The notes under the pieces: model-generated | The model's input: the letters and a program-made list of their open reading frames with translations, nothing else | What the model was told of the DNA's origin: nothing | The model's database searches: none | Shown: piece by piece, positions 25,915 through 35,795 of the stretch | Numbering within the stretch: position 1 is the first letter of the stretch | How the letters are laid out: each line of letters starts with the position of its first letter | Translations under genes and position numbers: made by a program | NCBI RefSeq assembly: GCF_004365355.1 | Contig: NZ_SODP01000001.1 | Span: forward strand, 2,487,473-2,551,472 | Direction: 5' to 3' | Length of the DNA: 64,000 nucleotides | Origin: Kribbella pratensis | GTDB lineage: Bacteria; Actinomycetota; Actinomycetes; Propionibacteriales; Kribbellaceae

Positions 25915-27644
25915 CCTCGGGGCGACGCAGGCAGCTGGTACCCGCAGCGTTGCGGGGCTACCAGCGGACCTGGCTGACTCGCGACATCATCGCCGGCCTG
26001 ACGCTGGGGGCAGTGGCGATCCCCGAGGTGATGGGCTACACGTCGATCGCCGGTACGCCGATCGTCACCGGGTTGTACACGATCATCTTCCCCACTCTTG
26101 TCTTCGCCCTGCTCGGCTCCTCGCGGCTGCTCGTCGTCGGCGCGGACTCGGCCACCGCCGCGGTGCTCGCCGCGGGACTGACCGGTCTCGGTATCGCCGG
26201 GGTGACCCCCGGATCGTCCGACTGGCTTGCCTTCACGAGCCTGACGGCGCTCGTCTGCGGGGTGCTGCTGATCGTGGCGCGGCTGCTGCGACTGGGCTTC
26301 GTCGGGGACTTCCTCAGCGCGTCCGTACTGATCGGGTTCCTCACCGGTGTCGGCATCCAGGTGCTGTCGGGGCAGATCCCCGACCTGCTGGGCATCCCGA
26401 AGGGCAACGGCGGCTGGTTCGAGCAGCAGTGGCACTGGATCACCTCCCTGTCGTCGATCCAGCTCGGTACTTTCGCCTTCGGCCTGAGCACGATCGTGAT
26501 CATCCAGATGTTCAAGCGCTTCCTCCCGGTCGTCCCGGGGGCGATCGTCGCCGTCATCCTGCTGACCGCCATCTCCGCCCTGACCGACGCGCACGCGCAC
26601 GGCGTGGCCGTGGTGGGCGCCGTCCAGGGCGGCTTCCCACCGCTCGGCCTGCCGTCGGGAATCTCGTGGTCGGACGTACCCAAGGTGCTGCCGACCGCCG
26701 TGTCCTGCGCCGTGCTGATCATCGCCCAGAGCGCTGCCACCTCCCGCAGTTTCGCGTTCAAGCACGGAGATGCGGTCGACATCAACCGGGACATCGTGGG
26801 GCTCAGCGGGGCCAGCCTTGCCGCCGGCCTCAGCGGCACGTTCGTGGTCAACGGCAGCCCGACCAAGACACAGATCCTCGACGAGCAGAAAGGGCGCACC
26901 CAGCTCGCCAACCTGACGATGGCGGCGGTCGCGCTGCTGTTCACACTGTTCTTCACCGGGCTACTGGCGGACATGCCCACGGCGGTGCTCGCCGGGATCG
27001 TCTTCCTCATCGGCGTCAGCCTGATCGACGTGCCCGGCTTCCGGCGGCTGTGGATGCGACGCCGGAACGAGTTCGTGGTGGCTCTCATCACGACGATCAC
27101 GGTCTTCGCCGTGGGCGTCGAGCAGGGAATCATCCTCGCCGTCCTGCTCTCGCTGCTCGACCTCGTCCGGCGGCAGTACTCACCGGGCGACTACGTCATC
27201 AGTCAGAACCAGGCCGGCGAACCGACCTATCAGCCGGCAGTGCCAGGGGCGCAGAGCCTGCCCGGCCTCGTCGTGTTCCGGTACGACGCGGAACTCTTCT
27301 ACGCCAACGCCAACCGCTTCGCCGACGATCTCGAGGCAGTGATCTCCGGCGCTCCTGACCCCGTCCGCTGGGTTGTGCTGGACTGCGGCGCGATCGACGA
27401 CATCGACTACTCGGCCGGCGTGACCCTGGCCAGCCTCGTCACGTACTGCCAGGCTCACAAAGCCCGCTTCGTGCTCGCCCGGCCCGATACCCAACTGCTT
27501 GCGACGCTCCGCGCGTACCAGACGCTGGACGCGATCGGCGAGGACAACATCTTCCCGACCCTTGCGGACGCCTTCCGCGCCTACCGGGCTGACCCGGCTG
27601 CGATGCCTGTGACGGCTCGGGGGCCGGCGGACCCCGCCCCGTAG
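25911..27644 (+). CDS. SulP-family anion transporter with STAS domain, copy 1
   Basis: A 577-residue protein with the SulP start (LTRDIIAGLTLGAVAIPEVMGYTSIAG). The membrane domain covers about residues 20-420 and a C-terminal cytoplasmic STAS domain about 440-560 (LPGLVVFRYDAELFYANANRF, then VVLDCGAIDDIDYSAGVTLA). It is likely a sulfate, bicarbonate or dicarboxylate transporter. The start ATG lies in the DUF2252 stop (ATGA). The P-type ATPase start is 37 bp downstream. Two other SulP genes in the window (31518, 47975) belong to different units. Confidence 0.88.
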   Translation: MTSGRRRQLVPAALRGYQRTWLTRDIIAGLTLGAVAIPEVMGYTSIAGTPIVTGLYTIIFPTLVFALLGSSRLLVVGADSATAAVLAAGLTGLGIAGVTPGSSDWLAFTSLTALVCGVLLIVARLLRLGFVGDFLSASVLIGFLTGVGIQVLSGQIPDLLGIPKGNGGWFEQQWHWITSLSSIQLGTFAFGLSTIVIIQMFKRFLPVVPGAIVAVILLTAISALTDAHAHGVAVVGAVQGGFPPLGLPSGISWSDVPKVLPTAVSCAVLIIAQSAATSRSFAFKHGDAVDINRDIVGLSGASLAAGLSGTFVVNGSPTKTQILDEQKGRTQLANLTMAAVALLFTLFFTGLLADMPTAVLAGIVFLIGVSLIDVPGFRRLWMRRRNEFVVALITTITVFAVGVEQGIILAVLLSLLDLVRRQYSPGDYVISQNQAGEPTYQPAVPGAQSLPGLVVFRYDAELFYANANRFADDLEAVISGAPDPVRWVVLDCGAIDDIDYSAGVTLASLVTYCQAHKARFVLARPDTQLLATLRAYQTLDAIGEDNIFPTLADAFRAYRADPAAMPVTARGPADPAP

Positions 27645-27680
27645 TGCGCCGTGATTGTCCCTGCAGAGGAGAAGAGACTC

Positions 27681-30467
27681 ATGAGCGAGATCGGCATGGC
27701 AGCGTCTTCAGCGACCGGCGTCGACCCGGAGCCGTACGCCCTGGCGGCCGAGGCCGTGGTTGCCGCGGCCGGTTCCGATGCCGATGCGGGGCTTGCCGGA
27801 GCCGAGGCGACGAGCCGGCTCTCGACGTACGGTCCGAACCAGATCGCCGCGGAGAAGCCGCCCTCGCTCTGGGTCGTCGCCGCTCAGCAGCTCCGCGATC
27901 CGATGAACCTCATGCTGGTCGCCGTCGTGGTCGTCAGCCTGGTGATCGGGGAATTCTCGACCGGCATCATCGTTGCCCTGCTCATCCTGCTGAACGTAGG
28001 ACTGGGCACCCGTCAGGAGCTGACGGCACGGGCGAGCGTCGATGCGCTGTCGAACCTGCAGGTACCGCAGGCGCGGGTGGTCCGTGACGGCGACGTGGCG
28101 ATGATCGCGGCCACACAGGTGGTTCCGGGTGACATCGTGCAGGTCGAGGCGGGCGACATCGTGCCCGCGGACGGTCGCATCGTCCGGTCCGCGACGCTCG
28201 AAGCGCAGGAGGCAGCGCTGACCGGAGAGAGTGCGCCGATCGCCAAGGGCACCGCGGCGCTCGCCTCGTCCGACGTCGGCCTGGGCGACCGGACCAACAT
28301 GTTGTTCCAGAGCACCTCCGTGACCCGGGGCACCGGCACGATCGTCGTCACCGCGACCGGAATGCAGACGCAGATGGGCCGGATCGCGACGATGCTGACC
28401 TCGGTGACGCGCACCCGGTCACCGCTCCAGCGCGAGCTCGACTCGCTGACGAAGGTTCTCGGACTCGTTGCCTGGGGCTCGGTTGCGTTGATCGTGGTCG
28501 TCGGCCTGATCCGTGGGACGCCGGCCAAGGACCTGCTGCTGCTCGGCACCGCGATGGCCATCTCGGCGATACCGACCGGCATGCCGGCGTTCGTCTCGGG
28601 CCTGCTCTCGCTCGGTGCGAAGCAGCTGGCCGAGGCGAAAGCCGTGGTGAAGAACCTCACCGACGTCGAGACTCTCGGCGCGACCAGCGTGATCAACACC
28701 GACAAGACCGGGACGCTCACGTTGAACCAGATGATGGTCTCGACGTTGTACGTGAACGGGACGTGGTTCACCGTCGGCGGAGAGGGATACCGCACCAGCG
28801 GCGCGATCCGTTCGGTGGCAGGCGGCCCGGTGCCCGACTTCACCCGGCTCGGTCTCGGGCTGGCCCTCGACAGCGACGCGGTCGTCGGCGACGACGGGTC
28901 GGTGATCGGCGACCCCACCGAGGCGGCGCTGGTGGTGCTGGCCGCGAAGCTCGGCATCGACGCGGACGAGACACGGCGCAGCTACCCGCGGCTGTCGGAG
29001 GTCCCGTTCGATTCCGAGTACAAGTTCATGGCGACGTTCCACCGGGTGACCGTCGACGGCGTCGAGCAGGTCATCGAGCTGATCAAGGGCGCACCGGACG
29101 TCGTCCTCGCGCGCTGCAGCCAGGCGGGCGGACCACTCAGCGGCTCGCAGGTCCCGATCGCGGACTCGCAGGCCGGCATCGCGGCGGCCAACGAACGGAT
29201 GGGCCGCAAGGGTCTGCGCATCCTCGCGTTCGCGGCCCGCCTTGTCGCCGACCACGAGCTGACGACGATGACCGACGATCCGATGTCCTTGACCCAGGGG
29301 CTGTCGTTCGTCGGGCTGGCGGGAATCATCGACCCGCTGCGTGCGGAGGCCAGGAGCGCGGTCGGTACGGCGCTCACCGCCGGCATCGACGTACGCATGA
29401 TCACCGGTGACCATGTGGTCACGGCTCAGGCGATCGGCGCGGAGCTGGGCCTCGGTCCGGGAGCGATCAGCGGCACGGAGCTGGTGGCGCTCACCGACGA
29501 GCAGCTCAAGGACCAGATGCCCGCATTGCATGTGTTCGGACGGGTCACCCCTCAGGACAAGCTGCGGCTCGCCCGGGTCATGCAGGAGCAGGGCATGATC
29601 GTGGCGATGACCGGCGACGCGGTCAACGATGCGGCTGCCCTCAAACAGGCCGACATCGGGGTGGCGATGGGAAGCGGCAGCGAGGTCACCAAGCAGGCCG
29701 CGCGGATGGTGCTCACCGACGACAACTTCGGCACCCTCGTCCACGCAGTGGAGATCGGGCGGCGCATCTACGACAAGGTCGTCTCGTACGTGCGCTACCA
29801 GATGACGCAACTGCTGTCGCTGGTCTTCCTCTTCCTCGCCGCCACCGTGTTCGATATCAACGACGGGGTCGCGATGACTCCGCCGATGGTGCTGTTCCTG
29901 TTGTTCTTCGCCACCGCCGTCGGTGTCGTGATCATCGCCGTCGACCCCGGTGATCCCGACGTCATGCATCGTCCACCGCGCGACGCCGGCGTACCGATCA
30001 CGAACCGGAGCGCCGTGATCAGGTGGATCTGCTATGCCCTGGTGCTGTTCGTCGCCACCCTGCTGCCGCTGGTCGCGGGGCCGGACGAGCCGAGTACGAC
30101 GCACGGCACCGTGTCGATGACGATGACGTTCGTGGTGATGGGGCTGGGGACCACGTTCAACGCCGTGGTGAACCGTCGCGACCCGACCAGCGGCGTGACA
30201 GCACCGATCGTGAAGGCCCTGGCGATCGGCCTGATCCCCGTCGTCCTGCTCTTCCTGGCGACCCAGCTCCCGACGCTCCAGAGTGGGCTGCTCACGGTCT
30301 CGCTGTCGCCGCGACAGTGGCTCACCTGCGTCGGCCTGGCCGCGCTCCTCCCGATCGTCGTCGAGCTGGACAAGGTGGTCAGGAGGCGCAGGCAGACGCA
30401 TCGTACGGCGCTCGGGACGGAGCACGCCGTGGCGCCGGCTCGTGCCCGGAGCGCGCCCGGAGCCTAG
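27681..30467 (+). CDS. P-type cation ATPase with atypical M4 motif
   Basis: A 928-residue P-type ATPase. Visible elements: cation-ATPase N domain, actuator TGES (ALTGESAPI), phosphorylation site DKTGTLT, nucleotide-domain KGAPDVVLARC, hinge GDAVNDAAALKQADIG, and about ten membrane helices. The overall build is P2-like (Ca2+, Na+/K+). However, the M4 ion-binding motif usually read PEGLP is IPTGMP here, so the key Glu is replaced by Thr. The hinge GDGVNDAP is also changed to GDAVNDAA. Transported ion uncertain. The ATG at 27681 has AGGAG ten bases upstream. Third gene after DUF2252 and SulP. Confidence 0.85.
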   Translation: MSEIGMAASSATGVDPEPYALAAEAVVAAAGSDADAGLAGAEATSRLSTYGPNQIAAEKPPSLWVVAAQQLRDPMNLMLVAVVVVSLVIGEFSTGIIVALLILLNVGLGTRQELTARASVDALSNLQVPQARVVRDGDVAMIAATQVVPGDIVQVEAGDIVPADGRIVRSATLEAQEAALTGESAPIAKGTAALASSDVGLGDRTNMLFQSTSVTRGTGTIVVTATGMQTQMGRIATMLTSVTRTRSPLQRELDSLTKVLGLVAWGSVALIVVVGLIRGTPAKDLLLLGTAMAISAIPTGMPAFVSGLLSLGAKQLAEAKAVVKNLTDVETLGATSVINTDKTGTLTLNQMMVSTLYVNGTWFTVGGEGYRTSGAIRSVAGGPVPDFTRLGLGLALDSDAVVGDDGSVIGDPTEAALVVLAAKLGIDADETRRSYPRLSEVPFDSEYKFMATFHRVTVDGVEQVIELIKGAPDVVLARCSQAGGPLSGSQVPIADSQAGIAAANERMGRKGLRILAFAARLVADHELTTMTDDPMSLTQGLSFVGLAGIIDPLRAEARSAVGTALTAGIDVRMITGDHVVTAQAIGAELGLGPGAISGTELVALTDEQLKDQMPALHVFGRVTPQDKLRLARVMQEQGMIVAMTGDAVNDAAALKQADIGVAMGSGSEVTKQAARMVLTDDNFGTLVHAVEIGRRIYDKVVSYVRYQMTQLLSLVFLFLAATVFDINDGVAMTPPMVLFLLFFATAVGVVIIAVDPGDPDVMHRPPRDAGVPITNRSAVIRWICYALVLFVATLLPLVAGPDEPSTTHGTVSMTMTFVVMGLGTTFNAVVNRRDPTSGVTAPIVKALAIGLIPVVLLFLATQLPTLQSGLLTVSLSPRQWLTCVGLAALLPIVVELDKVVRRRRQTHRTALGTEHAVAPARARSAPGA

Positions 30468-30484
30468 GTCCCCGGCGTCACGGC

Positions 30485-30501
30485 TCGTCCGCACGGGGTG
30501 A
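30485..30501. promoter_or_regulatory. 17-bp inverted-repeat box 10
   Basis: TCGTCCGCACGGGGTGA, in the gap after the ATPase gene and 66 bp before the PPK2 start. Confidence 0.6.
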
Positions 30502-30566
30502 TGCACAAGGTTCGGTCCGGCGGTCGACTGGTGTCGGCCGGTGAGTGCGAAGGCAGGAGACAACGC

Positions 30567-31499
30567 ATGACATCTCGCGAGCAGCGGATCGCCGACTTCA
30601 TCGAGCCGTTCCGGGTCGAGCCGGGCTCGAAGGTCGACCTGGCCAAGGACTTCGAGCCGGACTTCAGGGGCACGATCGGTTCCAAGAAGCGCGGCCGCAA
30701 GCTGCTGAACCAGGGCATCGAGCTCCTGGCCGAGTACCAGTCCCGGCTGTACGCGCAGCACACCCACGGTGTGCTGGTGGTGCTGCAGGCACTCGATGCC
30801 GCGGGCAAGGACGGCACCATCCGCCACGTCATGACCGGAGTGAATCCGCAGGGTGTGGCCGTGAGCAGTTTCAAGGTGCCCTCCAGCGAGGAGCTGGATC
30901 ACGACTATCTCTGGCGCTACGGGTTGCGCCTACCGGCTCGCGGTCAGATCGGCATCTTCAACCGATCGCATTACGAGGAAGTACTGGTCGTCCGCGTGCA
31001 CGAGGAACTCCTCGGCCGTCAGAAACTCCCGCCCGGCTCCCGCAAAGGGCTGTGGAAACGGCGCTATCGCGAGATCAACGAGTGGGAACGGACCCTCAAC
31101 GACAACGGCATCAAGATCGTGAAGCTCTTCCTGAACCTGTCCAAGGAGGAGCAGCGCAGCCGCTTCCTGCGCCGGATCGACCTGCGCGACAAGAACTGGA
31201 AGTTCTCCGCGGCCGACATCCGCGAGCGCGACTACTGGGACGACTACCAGCGCGCGTTCTCGACGATGCTGTCCAGGACCAGCACCGACTGGGCGCCCTG
31301 GTACGTGATTCCCGCCGACCGCAAGTGGTACGGGCGGATCGCCGCGGGCGCCGTGATCGCGAACACCTTGATCGAGATCGATCCGCGCTATCCCACGGTC
31401 GGGAAGAAGGCCCGCGCAGCGCTGCAGGAGATCAAGCGCGACCTCGAGGCACAGGCCCCGGCGGGCGCGCCGGCCGATCCGTTCGAACACGACGCGTAG
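30567..31499 (+). CDS. Polyphosphate kinase 2-family phosphotransferase
   Basis: A 310-residue cytoplasmic protein with the PPK2 core. Visible are Walker A LDAAGKDGTIRHVM (76-89), lid region RSHYEEVLVVRVH, Walker B-like IKIVKLFLNLSKEEQRSRFL, and DRKWYGRIA. It transfers phosphate between polyphosphate and nucleotides (or AMP/ADP); the subclass cannot be fixed by eye. The length fits class I/III single-domain PPK2. The ATG at 30567 follows AGGAGA by six bases, preferred over an upstream ATG. Box 10 precedes it and SulP copy 2 follows after 18 bp. Confidence 0.88.
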   Translation: MTSREQRIADFIEPFRVEPGSKVDLAKDFEPDFRGTIGSKKRGRKLLNQGIELLAEYQSRLYAQHTHGVLVVLQALDAAGKDGTIRHVMTGVNPQGVAVSSFKVPSSEELDHDYLWRYGLRLPARGQIGIFNRSHYEEVLVVRVHEELLGRQKLPPGSRKGLWKRRYREINEWERTLNDNGIKIVKLFLNLSKEEQRSRFLRRIDLRDKNWKFSAADIRERDYWDDYQRAFSTMLSRTSTDWAPWYVIPADRKWYGRIAAGAVIANTLIEIDPRYPTVGKKARAALQEIKRDLEAQAPAGAPADPFEHDA

Positions 31500-31517
31500 A
31501 CCGAGGAGAGGACGACG

Positions 31518-33290
31518 GTGGCTCACGACGGCGACCATCCGGCGATCCATCCGCCTTCGTGGCAGAAGTACGTGCCCGGTGCGGCCGTGGCCCGGTCGTA
31601 CCAGCGGGCGTGGCTGCCCAAGGACATCGTTGCCGGCCTGGTCCTGTCCGCGCTGCTGGTACCGCAAGGGATGGCGTACGCCGAGCTCGCCGGACTGCCG
31701 CCGGTGACCGGCCTCTATACCTCGATCCTGTGCCTGCTCGGGTACGCCGTCTTCGGGCCGTCCAGAGTCCTGGTCCTCGGCCCCGACTCGTCGCTGGGCC
31801 CGATGATCGCGGCGACGATAGCGCCGCTCCTGCTGGCCAACGGTGACCCTGCCCGAGCCGTCGCGCTCGCGTCGATGCTGGCGATCATGGTCGGCGTGGT
31901 GATGACGATCGCCGGGCTGGCCCGGTTCGGGTTCGTCGCGGACCTGCTGTCGAAGCCGACCCAGATCGGCTACATGAACGGGCTCGCGCTGACCATCGTG
32001 ATCGGTCAATTGGCCAAGCTGTTCGGGTTCAAGGTCGACGCCGACGGGCTGCTGGCCGAGGCACACGCGTTCCTGTCGGGGCTCGCCGACGGCAAAGCCA
32101 ACGCGACGGCCGCAGTCCTCGGGGTGGGTTCGCTCGTCGGCATCCTGCTGCTGAACCGGTTGCTGCCCAAGCTGCCCAGCGTCCTGATCATCGTGGTGCT
32201 CGCCTCCATCGTGGTCAGCGCGTTCGACCTGCAGTCCCACGACGTCGACACGGTCGGCAAGCTCCCCCAGGGCTTCCCGCCGTTCACCGTTCCGGGGGTC
32301 GGCTGGGGCGACCTGCCGCCGCTGTTCGTCGGCGCGCTGGCCATCGCCGTCGTCGCGCTCGCCGACACGATGTCGACAGCATCGGCGTTCGCTGCTCGCA
32401 GGGGCGACCAGGTCCGCGGGAACCAGGAGATGGTCGGCATCGGCGCCGCCAACATCGCGGCCGGGTTCTTCCAGGGCTTCCCGGTCAGCACCAGCGGGTC
32501 CCGCACGGCCGTCGCCGAGCAGGCCGGTTCCCGGTCCCAGGTGACCGGCATCGTCGGCGCCGCCACGATCACCGTGGTCCTGGTCGTCGCCACCTCCCTG
32601 ATGCAGTACGTACCGCAGCCGACCCTGGGCGCGATCGTCATCGCCGCCGCGCTGTCGCTCGCCGATATCGCCGGCACGCGCCGGCTGTGGCATCAGCGGC
32701 GGACCGAGTTCGGGCTGTCGATCATCGCGCTGCTCGGCGTGGCCCTGCTGGGCGTGCTGCCCGGCATTCTCATCGCCGTCGGCCTGTCCATCCTGAACGT
32801 CTTCCGCCGCGCCTGGTGGCCGCACCAGGCCGAGCTCGGCCGGGTGGCGGGAATCGCCGGGCTGCACGACACCAAGAGCTATCCCGGCGCCGAACTCCTC
32901 CGCGGTCTGGTCGTCTACCGTTTCGACGCACCCCTGATCTTCGCGAACGCGCGGATGTTCGGTGAGAAGGTGCGGGAGATCGCCACGGGCGATCCCGAGG
33001 TCCGGTGGATCATCGTTGCCGCGGAGCCGATCACCGACGTCGACACCACGGCCTCCGACATGCTGCAGGAGCTGGACGCCTGGCTCAACGAGCGCGGCGT
33101 GTCCCTGGTCTTCGCGGAGATGAAGGACCCGGTCCGCTCGAAGATCGAGCGGTACGAGCTCACCCGCACGATCAACCCTGCGCACTTCCTGCCGACGCTC
33201 GACGCGGCGGTCGCGGAGTACATCCGGCAGACAGGCGCCACCTGGCGCACTCCTCAGCCGGGGCCCGGCGGCGAGGGATCCCGTCGGTAA
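31518..33290 (+). CDS. SulP-family anion transporter with STAS domain, copy 2
   Basis: A 590-residue protein starting at GTG after GAGGAGAGG. SulP signature LPKDIVAGLVLSALLVPQGM, then YAELAGLPPVTGLYTSILC. The membrane domain spans about 30-430 and the STAS domain about 455-575 (GLVVYRFDAPLIFANARMF; ITDVDTTASDMLQEL). The sequence is closer to canonical sulfate/bicarbonate SulPs than copy 1 (retains VPQGMAYA). Co-transcribed with PPK2. Coupling of polyphosphate metabolism to anion uptake is suggested only by the operon. Confidence 0.88.
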   Translation: MAHDGDHPAIHPPSWQKYVPGAAVARSYQRAWLPKDIVAGLVLSALLVPQGMAYAELAGLPPVTGLYTSILCLLGYAVFGPSRVLVLGPDSSLGPMIAATIAPLLLANGDPARAVALASMLAIMVGVVMTIAGLARFGFVADLLSKPTQIGYMNGLALTIVIGQLAKLFGFKVDADGLLAEAHAFLSGLADGKANATAAVLGVGSLVGILLLNRLLPKLPSVLIIVVLASIVVSAFDLQSHDVDTVGKLPQGFPPFTVPGVGWGDLPPLFVGALAIAVVALADTMSTASAFAARRGDQVRGNQEMVGIGAANIAAGFFQGFPVSTSGSRTAVAEQAGSRSQVTGIVGAATITVVLVVATSLMQYVPQPTLGAIVIAAALSLADIAGTRRLWHQRRTEFGLSIIALLGVALLGVLPGILIAVGLSILNVFRRAWWPHQAELGRVAGIAGLHDTKSYPGAELLRGLVVYRFDAPLIFANARMFGEKVREIATGDPEVRWIIVAAEPITDVDTTASDMLQELDAWLNERGVSLVFAEMKDPVRSKIERYELTRTINPAHFLPTLDAAVAEYIRQTGATWRTPQPGPGGEGSRR

Positions 33291-33308
33291 GCCGACCTGC
33301 GAGCCGGT

Positions 33309-33325
33309 TCATCCGTCGGGGGTGA
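33309..33325. promoter_or_regulatory. 17-bp inverted-repeat box 11
   Basis: TCATCCGTCGGGGGTGA, 106 bp before the sulfatase start. Confidence 0.65.
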
Positions 33326-33430
33326 CGACCCGGGAGCGGCCTGGATCAAGGCTGGACAGACATCTTCTGCTGTCAGTTCGCCGATGCCGGTGAGCGTGCC
33401 AGCAGCAACCAGCAACGAGGGGACGACGTC

Positions 33431-35785
33431 ATGCCTGCGCAGTTCAACGGAGTGATCAATGTCGATATTCGTGACTCCGTACCGGATTGGTCGCCGTTCG
33501 AGCCGCCGAAGGCGCCGGACGGCTCGCCGAACGTCGTCTACATCGTGCTGGACGACGTCGGCTACTCGGCCATGAGCTGCTACGGCGGACCGATCGAAAC
33601 GCCCAACATCGACGCGATCGCGGCGCGCGGGGTGCGGTTCACGCAATGGCACACGACCGCGTTGTGTTCACCGACCCGCTCGAGTCTGCTGACCGGCCGC
33701 AATCACACGCGCAACAGCATGGCCTGCATCACCGAGGCCGCGATCGGGTTCCCGAACGCGAGCGGCACGATCCCGCCGGAGAACGGGATGCTGCCGGAGA
33801 TCCTCGGCGAGCGTGGCTGGAACACCTACATGGTGGGCAAGTGGCACCTGTGCCCGACCGACGAGATGAACCTCGCGTCGACGCGCCGCAACTGGCCGAC
33901 GGGCCGGGGCTTCGAACGGTGGTACGGCTTCCTGGGCGCCGAGACGAACCAGTGGTATCCCGACCTGGTCTACGACAACCACCCGGTCGAGCAGCCGCGC
34001 TCACCCGAACAGGGCTACCACCTCACCGACGACATCACCGACAAGGCGATCGAGTTCATCAAGGACGCCAAGGCGATCGCTCCGGAGAAGCCGTTCTTCC
34101 TGTACTACGCACCCGGTGCCTGTCACGCGCCGCACCACGCGCCGAAGGAGTGGATCGACAAGTTCGCCGGCCGCTTCGACCAGGGGTACGAGGCGATGCG
34201 GGAAGAGACCCTGGCCCGCCAGAAGAAGCTCGGTCTGGTGCCGGACGACACCGAACTGCCTCCGGTGAACCCGATCGGCACCCCCGAATCGCGCAGCGGC
34301 CCGGACCACCAACCGTTCCCGGCGCTGGACTACACCCGTCCGTGGGACTCGCTGAACGCCGACGAGCGACGCCTCTTCGCCAGGATGGCCGAGGTGTACG
34401 CCGGATTCCTCGCCCACGCCGACGACCACATCGGCCGGTTGCTCGGGTACCTCGAGCAGACCGATCAGCTCGAGAACACCATGGTCGTGGTCGTGTCCGA
34501 CAACGGTGCGAGCGGCGAAGGCGGCCCCAACGGCTCGGTCAACGAGATGAAGTTCGCCAATGGGATCGAGGACGATCTGGCGGAGAACCTGGCCAAGCTC
34601 GACGACCTGGGTGGCACGAAGACCTACAACCACTACCCGAACGGCTGGGCGATGGCCTTCAACACCCCGTTCAAGATGTGGAAGCGCTACGAGTTCACCG
34701 GTGGCACCGCGGACCCGTGCATCATCTCGTGGCCGGCGGGTGCTCCGGCGCGTGGCGAGCTCCGCCACCAGTACCACCACGCGATCGACATCGTCCCGAC
34801 GATCCTCGACGTCCTGGGCGTCGAAGCCCCGGACACGATCAAGGGACACACCCAGTCCGACATCGACGGGATGAGCATGCGGGCCAGCATGGACGACGCG
34901 AGCGCCGACTCCGGACGGCGGACCCAGTTCTACTCGATGCTGGGATCCCGCGCGATCTACCACGAGGGTTGGAAGGCGGTCACCACCCACCCGACCATCG
35001 CCGGCTGGGGCGACTTCAACGCCGACGAGTGGGAGCTCTACCACGTCGAGACCGACCGGTCGGAGACCAAGAACCTCGCGGCAGCGGAACCGGACAAACT
35101 GCGCGAACTGGTGAACGGCTGGTACGCCGAGGCCGGCGCGAACAACGCCTTCCCGCTCGACGACCGCTCCGCGGTGGAGATCCTCGGCACCGCGCGGCCC
35201 CAGCTCACGGCGGCCAAGAACCGCTACGTGTACTACCCGGACACGGCCCCGGTCTCGGAGTGGCAGGCGGTCAACACCCGGAACCGGTCGTTCGCGATCG
35301 GCGCGCTGGTCGACATTCCCGCCCCGGGGGCCGAAGGCGTTCTGTTCGCCATGGGCGCCAGGTTCGGCGGCCACGCGCTGTACGTGAAGAACAACCGGCT
35401 GCACTACGTGAACAGCTTCGTCGGTGCGGTCGAGCAGCAGGTTGTCGGAACGAAGGACATTCCCACCGGCACGAACTTGCTCCTGTCGGCCGCGTTCGAG
35501 AAACAAGGGATGCAACGCGACGGCGCGACCGGCACCCTCTCGCTCTACCACGGGGACGAGAAGGTCGGCGAGGGCAGCATCAAGACCCAGCTCGGAGCTT
35601 TCGCCATCGCCGGCGCGGGTCTGTACGTCGGCAGGCACAACGGCGAGCCGATCACCGACGACTACCCGGGCGAGCCGCCGCACCACTTCACCGGCGGCAC
35701 GATCAACCGGGTGGCCGTCGACGTCAGCGGCGAGCCATACCTCGACCTCGAACGTGAAGCCGCCCTGATGCTGATGCGCGAGTAG
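33431..35785 (+). CDS. Arylsulfatase-family hydrolase
   Basis: A 784-residue sulfatase. Residues 33-45 contain the metal-site VVYIVLDDVGYS. Residues 79-90 carry CSPTRSSLLTGR, where C79 in C-x-P-x-R is converted to formylglycine by a sulfatase-modifying enzyme. Further metal or active-site pieces are GKWHL and VVSDNGASGEGG. The C-terminal 180 residues are beta-rich. There is no signal peptide, so it probably acts in the cytoplasm on a sulfate ester of unknown nature. Coupled to a HAD phosphatase 10 bp downstream; box 11 upstream. Confidence 0.9.
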   Translation: MPAQFNGVINVDIRDSVPDWSPFEPPKAPDGSPNVVYIVLDDVGYSAMSCYGGPIETPNIDAIAARGVRFTQWHTTALCSPTRSSLLTGRNHTRNSMACITEAAIGFPNASGTIPPENGMLPEILGERGWNTYMVGKWHLCPTDEMNLASTRRNWPTGRGFERWYGFLGAETNQWYPDLVYDNHPVEQPRSPEQGYHLTDDITDKAIEFIKDAKAIAPEKPFFLYYAPGACHAPHHAPKEWIDKFAGRFDQGYEAMREETLARQKKLGLVPDDTELPPVNPIGTPESRSGPDHQPFPALDYTRPWDSLNADERRLFARMAEVYAGFLAHADDHIGRLLGYLEQTDQLENTMVVVVSDNGASGEGGPNGSVNEMKFANGIEDDLAENLAKLDDLGGTKTYNHYPNGWAMAFNTPFKMWKRYEFTGGTADPCIISWPAGAPARGELRHQYHHAIDIVPTILDVLGVEAPDTIKGHTQSDIDGMSMRASMDDASADSGRRTQFYSMLGSRAIYHEGWKAVTTHPTIAGWGDFNADEWELYHVETDRSETKNLAAAEPDKLRELVNGWYAEAGANNAFPLDDRSAVEILGTARPQLTAAKNRYVYYPDTAPVSEWQAVNTRNRSFAIGALVDIPAPGAEGVLFAMGARFGGHALYVKNNRLHYVNSFVGAVEQQVVGTKDIPTGTNLLLSAAFEKQGMQRDGATGTLSLYHGDEKVGEGSIKTQLGAFAIAGAGLYVGRHNGEPITDDYPGEPPHHFTGGTINRVAVDVSGEPYLDLEREAALMLMRE

Positions 35786-35795
35786 GAGATCGGCT

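Noticed and set aside
28419..30902. An 827-codon open frame antisense to the P-type ATPase
   Set aside because: Opposite a clear ATPase with full motifs. Its sequence is Arg/Asp/His/Gly-rich without any domain, as expected from the antisense frame of high-GC coding DNA.
30930..33185. A 751-codon open frame antisense to PPK2 and SulP copy 2
   Set aside because: Runs across two genuine genes and the gap between them; composition is typical of a shadow frame.
34001..35686. A 561-codon open frame antisense to the sulfatase
   Set aside because: No family resemblance; the sense strand encodes complete sulfatase motifs.
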